From the NCBI GenBank assembly GCA_036399495.1, contig DASWMZ010000138.1, positions 1 through 46,302 on the forward strand: a stretch of DNA of 46,302 nucleotides, written 5' to 3'. Source of the stretch: Paradesertivirga sp036399495 (GTDB taxonomy: Bacteria; Bacteroidota; Bacteroidia; Sphingobacteriales; Sphingobacteriaceae). Of this stretch, positions 16,401 to 24,303 are shown one piece after another; the stretch's first letter is position 1; each line of letters begins with the position of its first letter. The notes beneath the pieces are model-generated. The model was not told the DNA's origin. It made no database searches and was given only the letters and a program-made list of their open reading frames with translations. Made by a program: the position numbers and the translations under genes.

Positions 16401-17249
16401 ATGTCTAAACGGGATGTCGATTTAGTAATACTATCTGATATACATCTGGGAACTTATGGCTGCCAGGCCAAAGAATTACTTCAATATCTAAAAAGCATCA
16501 ACCCCAAAGCCATCGTCTTAAACGGCGATATTATTGATATATGGCAGTTCAGTAAATCGTATTGGCCTGAGAGCCATATGAAAGTGGTAAGGCGGCTGAT
16601 GAAATTTGTTACAGAAAACACTCCGGTTTATTACCTTACGGGAAACCATGATGAGATGCTTAGAAAGTTTGCCGACATGGAACTTGGTAGCTTTAAACTG
16701 CTAAACAAACTGGTATTAAATCTCGACGGGAAAAAAGCCTGGATTTTTCACGGCGACGTTTTTGATGTAACTATGCAAAATTCTAAATGGCTGGCCAAAC
16801 TTGGAGCCATTGGTTACGACAGCCTTATTTTAATTAATAGTTTTGTGAATTGGTGCCTTACCCTTATGGGGCAAGAAAAAATGAGTTTTTCGAAACGTAT
16901 TAAAGCACAATTCAAAGACGCTGTAAAATTCATTAATAAATTTGAAATAACTGCTGCTGAGCTGGCTATTGAAAGCGAATACAGCTATGTGGTTTGCGGA
17001 CACATTCACCAGCCTGAAATTCGTAGAATAGAGACTGATGAAGGCTCTGTTTTATATCTTAATTCTGGAGATTGGGTAGAAAACCTTACATCGTTAGAAT
17101 ATCATAAAGGTGAATGGACGATATTTAAGCACGAGCATGAAGAGTTTGAATCTGAAACGAGCGATAGCTTAGATACCGGAGACTCAAAAAATTTGAATGA
17201 TATGCTAAACATTAAAAGCTTGCTTCAAAGCATTAAAGAACCCGGCTAA
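16401..17249 (+). CDS. LpxH-like metallophosphoesterase (UDP-2,3-diacylglucosamine diphosphatase family)
   Basis: A 282-residue calcineurin-like phosphoesterase. All five metal-binding blocks are present: SDIHLG (D13, H15), LNGDIID, TGNHDE, FHGDVFD and CGHIHQPE. The architecture, including the helical insert after HGDVFD, matches the LpxH group that cleaves UDP-2,3-diacylglucosamine in lipid A synthesis. It is about 40 residues longer, with an acidic tail (HEHEEFESETSD) not needed for catalysis. Bacteroidota often carry several LpxH-like proteins, so a role in another lipid or glycolipid is possible. It converges with and overlaps the glycosyltransferase gene by 17 bases. Confidence 0.85.
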   Translation: MSKRDVDLVILSDIHLGTYGCQAKELLQYLKSINPKAIVLNGDIIDIWQFSKSYWPESHMKVVRRLMKFVTENTPVYYLTGNHDEMLRKFADMELGSFKLLNKLVLNLDGKKAWIFHGDVFDVTMQNSKWLAKLGAIGYDSLILINSFVNWCLTLMGQEKMSFSKRIKAQFKDAVKFINKFEITAAELAIESEYSYVVCGHIHQPEIRRIETDEGSVLYLNSGDWVENLTSLEYHKGEWTIFKHEHEEFESETSDSLDTGDSKNLNDMLNIKSLLQSIKEPG

Positions 17250-18255
17250 TTTCCTCAGAAAAAGGGGATTTGAGATGCTTCGCCACAATGTTATCAATTA
17301 TTTCTTGAGTAATGTCCGGATAATTAACAGGGATTAGCCTTCCGTGCTCTATCCAACCCCGAATAATTGGTTCGCTCTTTTCTTTTAGATTTTTTACTAC
17401 CTGAACTCCTAATGCTTTTAAGGCAGCCGCATTCAAATGCTGCTCGTACTGGTTTTTCATCGGAATTACCAGTAATTTTTTTCCGAGAAACAACGCTTCC
17501 GCAGGAGTTTCGAAGCCAGCCCCGCATAATACCCCGCTTGATGCGGCCATACTTGCCGTGAACTTTTTATTATCAATCGGATAGATGGTAATATTTTTAG
17601 ATTTGTATTCCTTTCTATTATGCTTGGAAAAGACCTCCCATTTCGCATCCTTAAATACCGATAATTGGTTAATCAAACGTTTATCGTCATAAGACGGCAA
17701 ATAAACGGTATAGTGCCCTTCATCTGAAATCTGATGGTCTCTAACCTGTTTCCGGATTACCGGTGTGAAAATCGTTTCACCATCGCCCGAGAAGTGGAAA
17801 CCATATTTGATATCAGCAGGTGAATAATGTTCCAGAATAAGTTTGCCAATTCTGTCAATATAATCAGGTAAAGCATGGCCTTTTGCTAATACAGCCGCCT
17901 GGTGACTCAAACCTATGCATTGAATATTTTTAAAGTAACAGGCCCATGCCGATACAGGCTCAAAATCATTAATAATCAGATTATAGTTTTCAATCGGTAA
18001 ATCATTTATGTTTTTAACAAACTTCCTTAGATTAGTCTTGGCAAAAGTTTTCCAAAGGTTTACACCACCACTTTTTCCGAAAATAAAACTTAAGCCTCTA
18101 AACTGATAGGTTATCGGAAAGGGCAAATCGAGATCGCCCTGGATACCACTGACCAGGATATCAACTTCACCGTGTTTTTGAAGACAAGGGATAACATCCA
18201 TTGCCCTGCTTAAATGGCCATTGCCTGTCCCCTGAATCGCGTAAAGAATCTTCAT
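17233..18255 (-). CDS. MurG-like family 28 glycosyltransferase
   Basis: A 340-residue GT-B glycosyltransferase without a transmembrane helix. The N-terminal donor/acceptor loop GTGNGHLSRA (9-18) is the MurG/diacylglycerol-glucosyltransferase signature. The C-terminal nucleotide-sugar loop appears as GAGFETPAEALFLGKKLLVI. It probably transfers a sugar to a lipid or undecaprenyl-type acceptor at the inner membrane; a MurG role is unlikely because murG sits in the dcw cluster. The gene's 3' end overlaps the LpxH-like gene on the opposite strand. A palindromic operator candidate lies just upstream of its start. Confidence 0.8.
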   Translation of the reverse strand: MKILYAIQGTGNGHLSRAMDVIPCLQKHGEVDILVSGIQGDLDLPFPITYQFRGLSFIFGKSGGVNLWKTFAKTNLRKFVKNINDLPIENYNLIINDFEPVSAWACYFKNIQCIGLSHQAAVLAKGHALPDYIDRIGKLILEHYSPADIKYGFHFSGDGETIFTPVIRKQVRDHQISDEGHYTVYLPSYDDKRLINQLSVFKDAKWEVFSKHNRKEYKSKNITIYPIDNKKFTASMAASSGVLCGAGFETPAEALFLGKKLLVIPMKNQYEQHLNAAALKALGVQVVKNLKEKSEPIIRGWIEHGRLIPVNYPDITQEIIDNIVAKHLKSPFSEEISRVL

Positions 18256-18260
18256 AAAAC

Positions 18261-18301
18261 TAAATGTACAACATCTATTATCAGTATAAAGATATACTGA
18301 T
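18261..18301 (-). promoter_or_regulatory. Promoter-like box with an overlapping 22-bp palindrome upstream of the glycosyltransferase
   Basis: On the minus strand TACATTTA (18261-18268) resembles the Bacteroidota -7 box TAnnTTTG, ending 5 bases before the ATG. A perfect 9-bp inverted repeat, ATCAGTATA (18280-18288) and TATACTGAT (18293-18301) with a 4-base spacer, lies where the -33 region would fall. This is the layout of a repressor operator. No TTTG -33 box is evident. Confidence 0.45.
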
Positions 18302-18583
18302 GCGCGTAAATATCATTTATTCCCATCACTTAATATTATTTAAACATTAAATCATAACACTATAATTAAATGCGTACTTCTGCACTAGCTCAAACCACAA
18401 GTACTTATCTGCAAAATTGAGAGTTTCATTAAAAATATGATGCTTTCATTAACTTATTAAAAACCTTATATGTCGGCAACCTTATTTCCTTAAGTATTTA
18501 TAAAAATCATCAATTCATTGGCCGATATGATTCTTGAGGGAGATTATTATTTACATGGATGATAAATATTTGCAGGAATCTGG

Positions 18584-18606
18584 GTTTCGATGAGCTTAGT
18601 CGAAAC
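18584..18606. repeat. Short palindrome of a dispersed type
   Basis: GTTTCGA (18584-18590) pairs with TCGAAAC (18600-18606) around TGAGCTTAG. The string is very like short interspersed palindromes I associate with Sphingobacteria intergenic DNA. One copy is seen here, so its dispersed nature is inferred. Confidence 0.35.
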
Positions 18607-18629
18607 AAAGTAAAAACCAAGCAAGAAGT

Positions 18630-18876
18630 ATGAAACTTGGTGATGCTACCGAATTATTAAGTGATCATACAACATCATTCAATCCTTCCCATTCAGATCT
18701 TAAGGATATAACTGAAAAGCTAAATCCCAATCAAAAGCTACTTATCGATTAGCCTTTTTAAAGAATATACACATAATGAGACTACAAACGAATTTAATTT
18801 ATCCTTACGTACCGTAAAGACCAGACTACGTAAAGCAATAAATGAGTTAAGATTGATTTATCAACTCTCTGCCTAA
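18630..18876 (+). pseudogene. Decayed ECF RNA polymerase sigma factor, region 4 remnant
   Basis: From ATG at 18630 the frame reads 40 codons ending in ITEKLNPNQKLLID and hits TAG at 18750. Shifting by one base continues as SLFKEYTHNETTNEFNLSLR, then TVKTRLRKAINELRLIYQLS, ending at TAA 18874-18876. The second half is the sigma-70 region 4 helix-turn-helix, close to the family signature GTVKTRLRRAI-ELR. One frameshift separates the halves, and the entire region 2 (about 100 residues) is absent. It is therefore a dead extracytoplasmic-function sigma factor. No anti-sigma gene is nearby. Frames were checked by codon position. Confidence 0.75.
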
Positions 18877-19160
18877 TTTGAATTTATTGATTACAAAACT
18901 CAAGGAAATACCATTATCCTAGGAAGCAGTACCACCCGCTGAGCAGCCAACTGCCACTAAAAAAATCTTCCCTTAAAGTGTAAAATCTAATCAATTTCAA
19001 AATCAATTAAACAAGTGATTCAAATAGTTAACGTTATTTTAAGGTCTTTAAGTAATTATTGCTTTAATAAATCATAGAGATGGCAGCAGAAGAATCCTAT
19101 TGGCAGGTGCACCTTCAGGGGGTGAAACCGCCCGATTAATTTAATTAAATTATCCATTTT
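18877..19160. other. Gene-free stretch with a GC-rich block at 19080-19139
   Basis: Nothing recognisable precedes 19080. At 19080-19139 a 19-codon frame begins with ATG (MAAEESYWQVHLQGVKPPD). The same block on the minus strand reads AVSPPEGAPANRILLPSL. It holds a perfect palindrome, AGGTGCACCT (19105-19114), and a small GGGGGT-GAA-ACCGCCC hairpin. The block is more GC-rich than its surroundings and may be a dispersed element or structured RNA rather than a gene. Confidence 0.35.
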
Positions 19161-20225
19161 TCATATACGCTCCAACTTTACCGGATACGTTTTTTTGGAG
19201 TTCCATTGAGGTACGTAAATGTTTTCATCGTTATCAATGCAAACGTCGTGCGGATGCATAAAGCCGGTGAAAGAATTGTCCTTTTGCTGAGTTTCTAATT
19301 TATTATCCCTGTATAAAGGTTTTGTGCCTCCGGGAGTAGATATTACCTTATCGTTCTTGTCGAAAATGGTAATGTAGCCAGAGTTTTCTAAGTCTTCCGA
19401 AGTGCTTCTGTAAACGGCGGCGTACATATTTTTACCTTTTATAACCGGCCTGCATATAAAGGAGCCAGGAACAGAAATAGTCGATAAATATATTCCCTCC
19501 AGGGTAAATCGCTTTAAGCTAGTGTGCGAGCGATCTGTGATTATTAAAGTGGGGTTTTTAGTATCGCGGGTATCAATTATGATACCGTGGCAGCATTGAA
19601 ACTGATTATTATCGCTTCCTCGTCCACCAAAATGTCTGATGTATTCACCCTTGCTACTGTATTGGGTTATGAAGTTCATCCCGTAACCATCGGCCACATA
19701 AATATCTCCGTTAATGGGGTTTATAGCAGTTTCGGTAGGAGTGAATTGATCGGGATAGGCGTAAACACCTGTTTCTTTAGGGTAATCTAATTTTAAAATT
19801 TCCCTTCCTTTTAAGTCGGTTTTTATGACCTGGTTTCTGTCGGTATCAGTAATAAAAAGAAACTGTTCCCCACCCTCGTTCGATATTGTTAATCCGTGTC
19901 CACCAGGATAACTATTTCCCCAAGATTCCAAAAGCTTTCCGGATTTATCATAAATCAGAATGTTATTTTTTGTCTCATTGGTGATCATAATTAAACGGCC
20001 TTTTGCATCTTCAACCATTTCATGGCAATCATTCACAGGGTTCTTACCTGCATCAAGAACTCCCCACCCTTGTACTACTCGATATTTATGGGAGTTATGT
20101 CCTATAATGATCTTATCTGATTGTGCGAAAGATTTCGTCCAAATAGTTGGACTTATTGCTGTAACAATACTAGCTGTACTTACGGTCTTAATAAAACTCC
20201 GACGATTAGATTCCATGTGCTTCAA
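19161..20225 (-). CDS. Exported NHL-repeat (six-bladed propeller) protein with Tat-like signal
   Basis: A 354-residue protein. The N-terminus SNRRSFIKTVSTASIVTAIS is a twin-arginine signal, so export in folded form, perhaps with a cofactor, is likely. The body has NHL-type blades such as TAINPINGDIYVADGYGMNF, then FGGRGSDNNQFQCCHGI, then PHDVCIDNDENIYVPQWNSK. These match the peptidyl-alpha-hydroxyglycine lyase-like/NHL proteins common beside PVC-type cytochromes. The neighbouring CC pair (about residue 200) is notable. ATG at residue 4 would give the same signal. It is the last gene of a four-gene minus run and lies 41 bases after the cytochrome gene. The enzymatic role is unknown. Confidence 0.82.
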   Translation of the reverse strand: MKHMESNRRSFIKTVSTASIVTAISPTIWTKSFAQSDKIIIGHNSHKYRVVQGWGVLDAGKNPVNDCHEMVEDAKGRLIMITNETKNNILIYDKSGKLLESWGNSYPGGHGLTISNEGGEQFLFITDTDRNQVIKTDLKGREILKLDYPKETGVYAYPDQFTPTETAINPINGDIYVADGYGMNFITQYSSKGEYIRHFGGRGSDNNQFQCCHGIIIDTRDTKNPTLIITDRSHTSLKRFTLEGIYLSTISVPGSFICRPVIKGKNMYAAVYRSTSEDLENSGYITIFDKNDKVISTPGGTKPLYRDNKLETQQKDNSFTGFMHPHDVCIDNDENIYVPQWNSKKTYPVKLERI

Positions 20226-20266
20226 CCAATTTAAACATTATGCTGTTCTGAATATTTGTTATTAAA

Positions 20267-23200
20267 CTACTTTTCATTTAGAAGGTATACCAACAGAGCA
20301 TCGAAATCTTCTTTTTTAATAACATCACCAAAATGGTCAGGCATAAGCGTAAATGATGAAGCTGTTTTTTCCTTTATATCTGCCTTCGAAACCGTAAATT
20401 CCTGTCCGCCAATATTTGCAAATACCAACAACTGGCCTTCTTCACGCCGATACAATCCCGAAAGGGTTTTACCATCTTTCAATGTAATATTGTACGTGCG
20501 AAATGCCTCCGATATATTACGGTTTGGGTCCAAAATTTTAGTGGTTAAAGCATTTCGGCCCCAGTTGCCAATACCATCAAGTTGCGGGCCAATCTGCCCA
20601 CCTTTGTTGTCTATCTGGTGACATCCGCCACAGTTTTTGGTAAAGATAGCCTGGCCAATAAGCGGGGTTTTTCCTTGAGCATCAAACGTTTTGATTCGTT
20701 CTTCTACCAACTGCTGCCGTTCAAAACTAATGGGCTGTATTTGCGCCGTGAGTTCTGCATACTCCTGCTTTTGCTTTGGCAAGCTGTTAGTCAGGAAAAA
20801 TTCTTCTACGGATCTATCTTTCAAAATCCGGGCCGGGATACTGCCCAGCCGTATTCTTTTCAACAATTCTGTTTTTCCTTCTATGCTCTTAACAAGCAAT
20901 GAAGCTATGGTTATCTGCACTTCATAGGGGGCTCCTTTCAGGCTTTGTCCCAATAACTGACGTATAGCTGGAGTGCTTACTTGACCCAGTGCCAAGGCGG
21001 CCTGTTGTCTGGTCCAGGGGGTTTCATCGGCATCATTTAACACCTTTGCTACCACATCGGTATATTGAGGCGCAGATATCGATATCAATGAACTGGCCAC
21101 AACCGCCCGTGCATTGTCAATCTTACTATCAAATCTAGAGGTCAGTAAATTTTTAAGCAGGGGGCCTAGCGCAGCCACTTGATACCGGCCAGCTACCTCG
21201 GCGGCATATTTATACTGGCTTTGGACTTCCCAGGTCCAGTCAACTTCTTTAACCGGCATGTTTTTGATAAAACGGGTGGCTAATGAAATGGACCATTCCT
21301 TCAAAGCAGCAGGGGTTTTCTGACCTCTTTGATCCAGGCCTGTGGTAATAGCCTTAATAAGGCGGAGTTGGTGATCCGCATCACTTCCCATTTTTTCTTG
21401 CGCAAAAAGAATAAATGACGGTATTTCTGATTCGGGTAGGTAACGTGCAACCGTCTGACTATAGACCAGCTGCCGGGCCGGAGGTGCCGGCTGGGTTTGC
21501 AAGTAGTTGCTTAAAAAAGTGGCAGCCGGTACCGCCGGTACATCGGCTGCGACCACGGCAATGATGTTAGCGGCTTGGGTTGACCAGTTTCCAGCCACTG
21601 CCTGCTGCATAACGGCTGGTAATAGAAGGTGGTTTTTCAGTGCTAGCTGCGCTGTATAACGCAAGTGTGTATCGTACTCTGGCACCTCGTTTATTAACTC
21701 TACTAAAGGTGTAAAGGCTTTACCATCCGGATGACGACCCAGAGCTTCGGCGGCGGCGCGCTGTACATGGGGGTTTTTATTTTTCAGAGCTTGACGGGTA
21801 CTGCTCAGCAAGCGTTCATTCAATTTTGTGTAATTGGCCGCAATTTTAAAGGCGTGTACCTGTACCAGAATATCTGAATGATGGAATGCTGAGAGCAAAA
21901 CATCGTCTGACAAGGCATTTAACCGATATAATGCCCAAAGCACTTGAACAAGCTGTTTCGGGTCAGTTTTTGAACGGTGCGCAATTTTTTGTAAGGGTTT
22001 AATAGCGTTCTCTCCAAAACGGTCAACCAGTTCATCGGTGGTGCGCATGCGGGTAGCCGGCACCTCATGCTTCATGCCCGACAGCAAATCATCAAGGCTA
22101 GCTTTTGACCAGTCAGTTCCTTTATTTAGGGGGTTTCCTTTGTAGGTAATTTTCCAGATACGACCACTTATGCGGTCCCGGCCAGGATGATTAAGGGGTA
22201 TTTCATAATGGGCAATAATCCTGTTGTAAAAATCAGCAATATACAGAGCTCCATCAGGACCAACTTTCATATCAACAGGGCGGAACCAGGGGTCCCGACT
22301 AATCAGGAAGTCTTCCTGGCGGGTAGCCTTGGGAGTTGTTCCTTCCCGTACTATGGTATTGCGGCTAATCCGGCTGGTGACCACATCTCCTGAAAAAAAG
22401 GAATTGCGGTAACGCTCTGGAAAATGTGTATCGGTATAATAAACCTGGCCTGCTAGTCCCGTAGAATTTAATTGGTAATCCATCATGGTTGGTGCAAAGC
22501 CCATGCTTGGATCCCTTTTCCCCCATTGGGTATAATTACCGCCCCAGATTAACTGGTAAATAGGCATGCTGTGAGAATCAGAGGAATACTGATAGCCATA
22601 TTCATCAAAAGTAGCCCCAAAAGGATTAATACGGCCATCTGTTGTTTTTTCAACACGGCTGCCATCTAATCGAAAACGGAAGGTGTTACCCGAATACATA
22701 CGAATGGAATCGCCATCTCTACCCGCTGTTACAGAAGTGTTGGCATAACCGTGCAAGGCATGTATCCAGCCGTCATTCCCCCGGCTTAAATTGTTAACCA
22801 TACCATGGGTATCCTCATAGCCAAAGCCGCTCAACAGAATTTCACGCTTGTCGGCTTTTCCATCATTATCTGTATCATAAAACCGGTACACATTAGGAAT
22901 GCTGTACCCGATAGCCCCACCTTTGACTGGCATAATACCAATCGGGATGTTTAGATCATGTACAAAATCGTTTATTTTATCGGCACGCCCATCACCGTTG
23001 GTATCTTCAAGAATGGTTATTCGATCATTTCCACCGCTTGGACCGGCAGCCACTGGGTACTCCGAAGATTGGGTCACCCATAAACGGCCTTTTTCGTCGA
23101 AAGCCATGTTAATGGGTTTTGTAATATCGGGTTCGGAGGCAAACAATGTTGCTTCAAATCCTGGTGGCAGTACAAAGCTCAGACGTTCCTCTTCGGGAGT

Positions 23201-23380
23201 TTTATGTTCAGTCGTACGGACGTGTTCCCCGTAAAGTGCCTGGTCTACCGGCTCAAACTGTCCCGTAGTGGTGATACCCGGCGAAGGAGGAGTATTAACT
23301 GCTTTTTTTGAATTGATACAACTTTGTGAAAGGGCTATAAAGGCGAATAGAAATAAAATTGGTTTATAAATTGATTTCAT
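20267..23380 (-). CDS. PVC-type dehydrogenase-like lipoprotein with HEAT repeats and C-terminal cytochrome c
   Basis: A 1037-residue exported protein. The signal ends in a lipoprotein-like cysteine (LSQSC, C21). Residues about 60-400 form a propeller like membrane-bound glucose/sorbosone dehydrogenases (MAFDEKGRLWVTQSSEYPVA; GPDGALYIADFYNRIIAHYE). HEAT-like helices fill about 430-820. The C-terminus is a cytochrome c with the heme motif C917-G-G-C920-H921 and a distal Met probably in SFTLMPDHFGD. This architecture is typical of the large PVC-type heme-binding proteins of Planctomycetes and Bacteroidota, thought to oxidise sugars or similar and pass electrons to a membrane chain. No substrate has been shown for most of them. 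It neighbours an epimerase-like enzyme and two propeller proteins. Confidence 0.9.
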   Translation of the reverse strand: MKSIYKPILFLFAFIALSQSCINSKKAVNTPPSPGITTTGQFEPVDQALYGEHVRTTEHKTPEEERLSFVLPPGFEATLFASEPDITKPINMAFDEKGRLWVTQSSEYPVAAGPSGGNDRITILEDTNGDGRADKINDFVHDLNIPIGIMPVKGGAIGYSIPNVYRFYDTDNDGKADKREILLSGFGYEDTHGMVNNLSRGNDGWIHALHGYANTSVTAGRDGDSIRMYSGNTFRFRLDGSRVEKTTDGRINPFGATFDEYGYQYSSDSHSMPIYQLIWGGNYTQWGKRDPSMGFAPTMMDYQLNSTGLAGQVYYTDTHFPERYRNSFFSGDVVTSRISRNTIVREGTTPKATRQEDFLISRDPWFRPVDMKVGPDGALYIADFYNRIIAHYEIPLNHPGRDRISGRIWKITYKGNPLNKGTDWSKASLDDLLSGMKHEVPATRMRTTDELVDRFGENAIKPLQKIAHRSKTDPKQLVQVLWALYRLNALSDDVLLSAFHHSDILVQVHAFKIAANYTKLNERLLSSTRQALKNKNPHVQRAAAEALGRHPDGKAFTPLVELINEVPEYDTHLRYTAQLALKNHLLLPAVMQQAVAGNWSTQAANIIAVVAADVPAVPAATFLSNYLQTQPAPPARQLVYSQTVARYLPESEIPSFILFAQEKMGSDADHQLRLIKAITTGLDQRGQKTPAALKEWSISLATRFIKNMPVKEVDWTWEVQSQYKYAAEVAGRYQVAALGPLLKNLLTSRFDSKIDNARAVVASSLISISAPQYTDVVAKVLNDADETPWTRQQAALALGQVSTPAIRQLLGQSLKGAPYEVQITIASLLVKSIEGKTELLKRIRLGSIPARILKDRSVEEFFLTNSLPKQKQEYAELTAQIQPISFERQQLVEERIKTFDAQGKTPLIGQAIFTKNCGGCHQIDNKGGQIGPQLDGIGNWGRNALTTKILDPNRNISEAFRTYNITLKDGKTLSGLYRREEGQLLVFANIGGQEFTVSKADIKEKTASSFTLMPDHFGDVIKKEDFDALLVYLLNEK

Positions 23381-23441
23381 AAATAATAACGTGCTATTAT
23401 ATCAGTGTGTGTGTGATTTTAAATGCCGCAATTGCCCATAC

Positions 23442-24287
23442 CTATTTAAATATCCCTTTGAGAAAAGTCACTCCGGCACTGGCTATTTCCTCGCGAGATT
23501 TTTCTATTTCCCTCCAAATGGCAGCAGCCTTGGCAATGGCTTTAACGTCAGTAGTAAATGATTCAATTACAATGCTTTTTTCGTACTGCACACTTTTTAA
23601 AGCCTCCACAATTCCCTTCCAATCCGTATGGTCATTTCCCGGAGTTCCCCGGTCACTGCCACAGGCATGAAAATGCCATAATAGGGATCCGCACAAGCGA
23701 ATCGCATCAGGCAGACTCTTTTCCTCAATATTCATGTGGAAAGTATCAAGATGAATGCCTACGGCCGGACTATTGATAGCTTGCACCAAGTCAATAGCCT
23801 GTTTGGTGGTGTTAATAAAATCGGTTTCAAAGCGATTTAGAGGCTCAACGGCCAACTTCAATCCGGCTGTTTCTGCTTTTTCAGCTAAGGCTCGTAAATG
23901 AGTTGAAGCAAGAAGCCATTGTTTTTTATAATCTTCAGGTGTTACCTGCTCTGCCCGACCCACAGACGAATACAAGGGTCCTACCAGCATTGTAGCGCCT
24001 AATATTGGCATCACTTCCAATAGGTTTGTTATATAAGAAAAAGCACCGTCTTGGTCTTCCTGGGATCCTCTTAAATCGCGACCGGGACCCATAGCAGCAC
24101 AAATAGTAGTGCAGGATAAATTATTCTTATCTAATTCCTTGCGGATTAATTGCGGGTCGATATTAGCAGGATCTTCTAATGCTATTTCGACTGAATCAAA
24201 ACCCCATTCTCTAAATTGAGGGAACCAGCTCACACTTTCGTTTGTGAAAGGAGAGGTAAATAAAAAAGTGTTTATACCAAAATTCAT
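23442..24287 (-). CDS. Sugar isomerase/epimerase, ketose 3-epimerase-like (TIM barrel)
   Basis: A 281-residue AP-endonuclease-type TIM barrel with no export signal. The metal-site pattern of the D-tagatose/D-psicose 3-epimerase family is clear: VEPLNRFE, HLDTFHMNIEE, HFHACGSDRGTPG and VIESF. The DRGTPG loop is especially close to that group. It should interconvert C3 epimers of a ketose, or act on a related keto-sugar, in the cytoplasm. It lies 61 bases ahead of the cytochrome gene and 16 bases after the FG-GAP gene, so it is probably co-transcribed. This hints that the exported oxidase produces a ketosugar which is imported. The substrate is inferred only. Confidence 0.85.
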   Translation of the reverse strand: MNFGINTFLFTSPFTNESVSWFPQFREWGFDSVEIALEDPANIDPQLIRKELDKNNLSCTTICAAMGPGRDLRGSQEDQDGAFSYITNLLEVMPILGATMLVGPLYSSVGRAEQVTPEDYKKQWLLASTHLRALAEKAETAGLKLAVEPLNRFETDFINTTKQAIDLVQAINSPAVGIHLDTFHMNIEEKSLPDAIRLCGSLLWHFHACGSDRGTPGNDHTDWKGIVEALKSVQYEKSIVIESFTTDVKAIAKAAAIWREIEKSREEIASAGVTFLKGIFK

Positions 24288-24303
24288 ACTAAATAAGTTA
24301 ATT

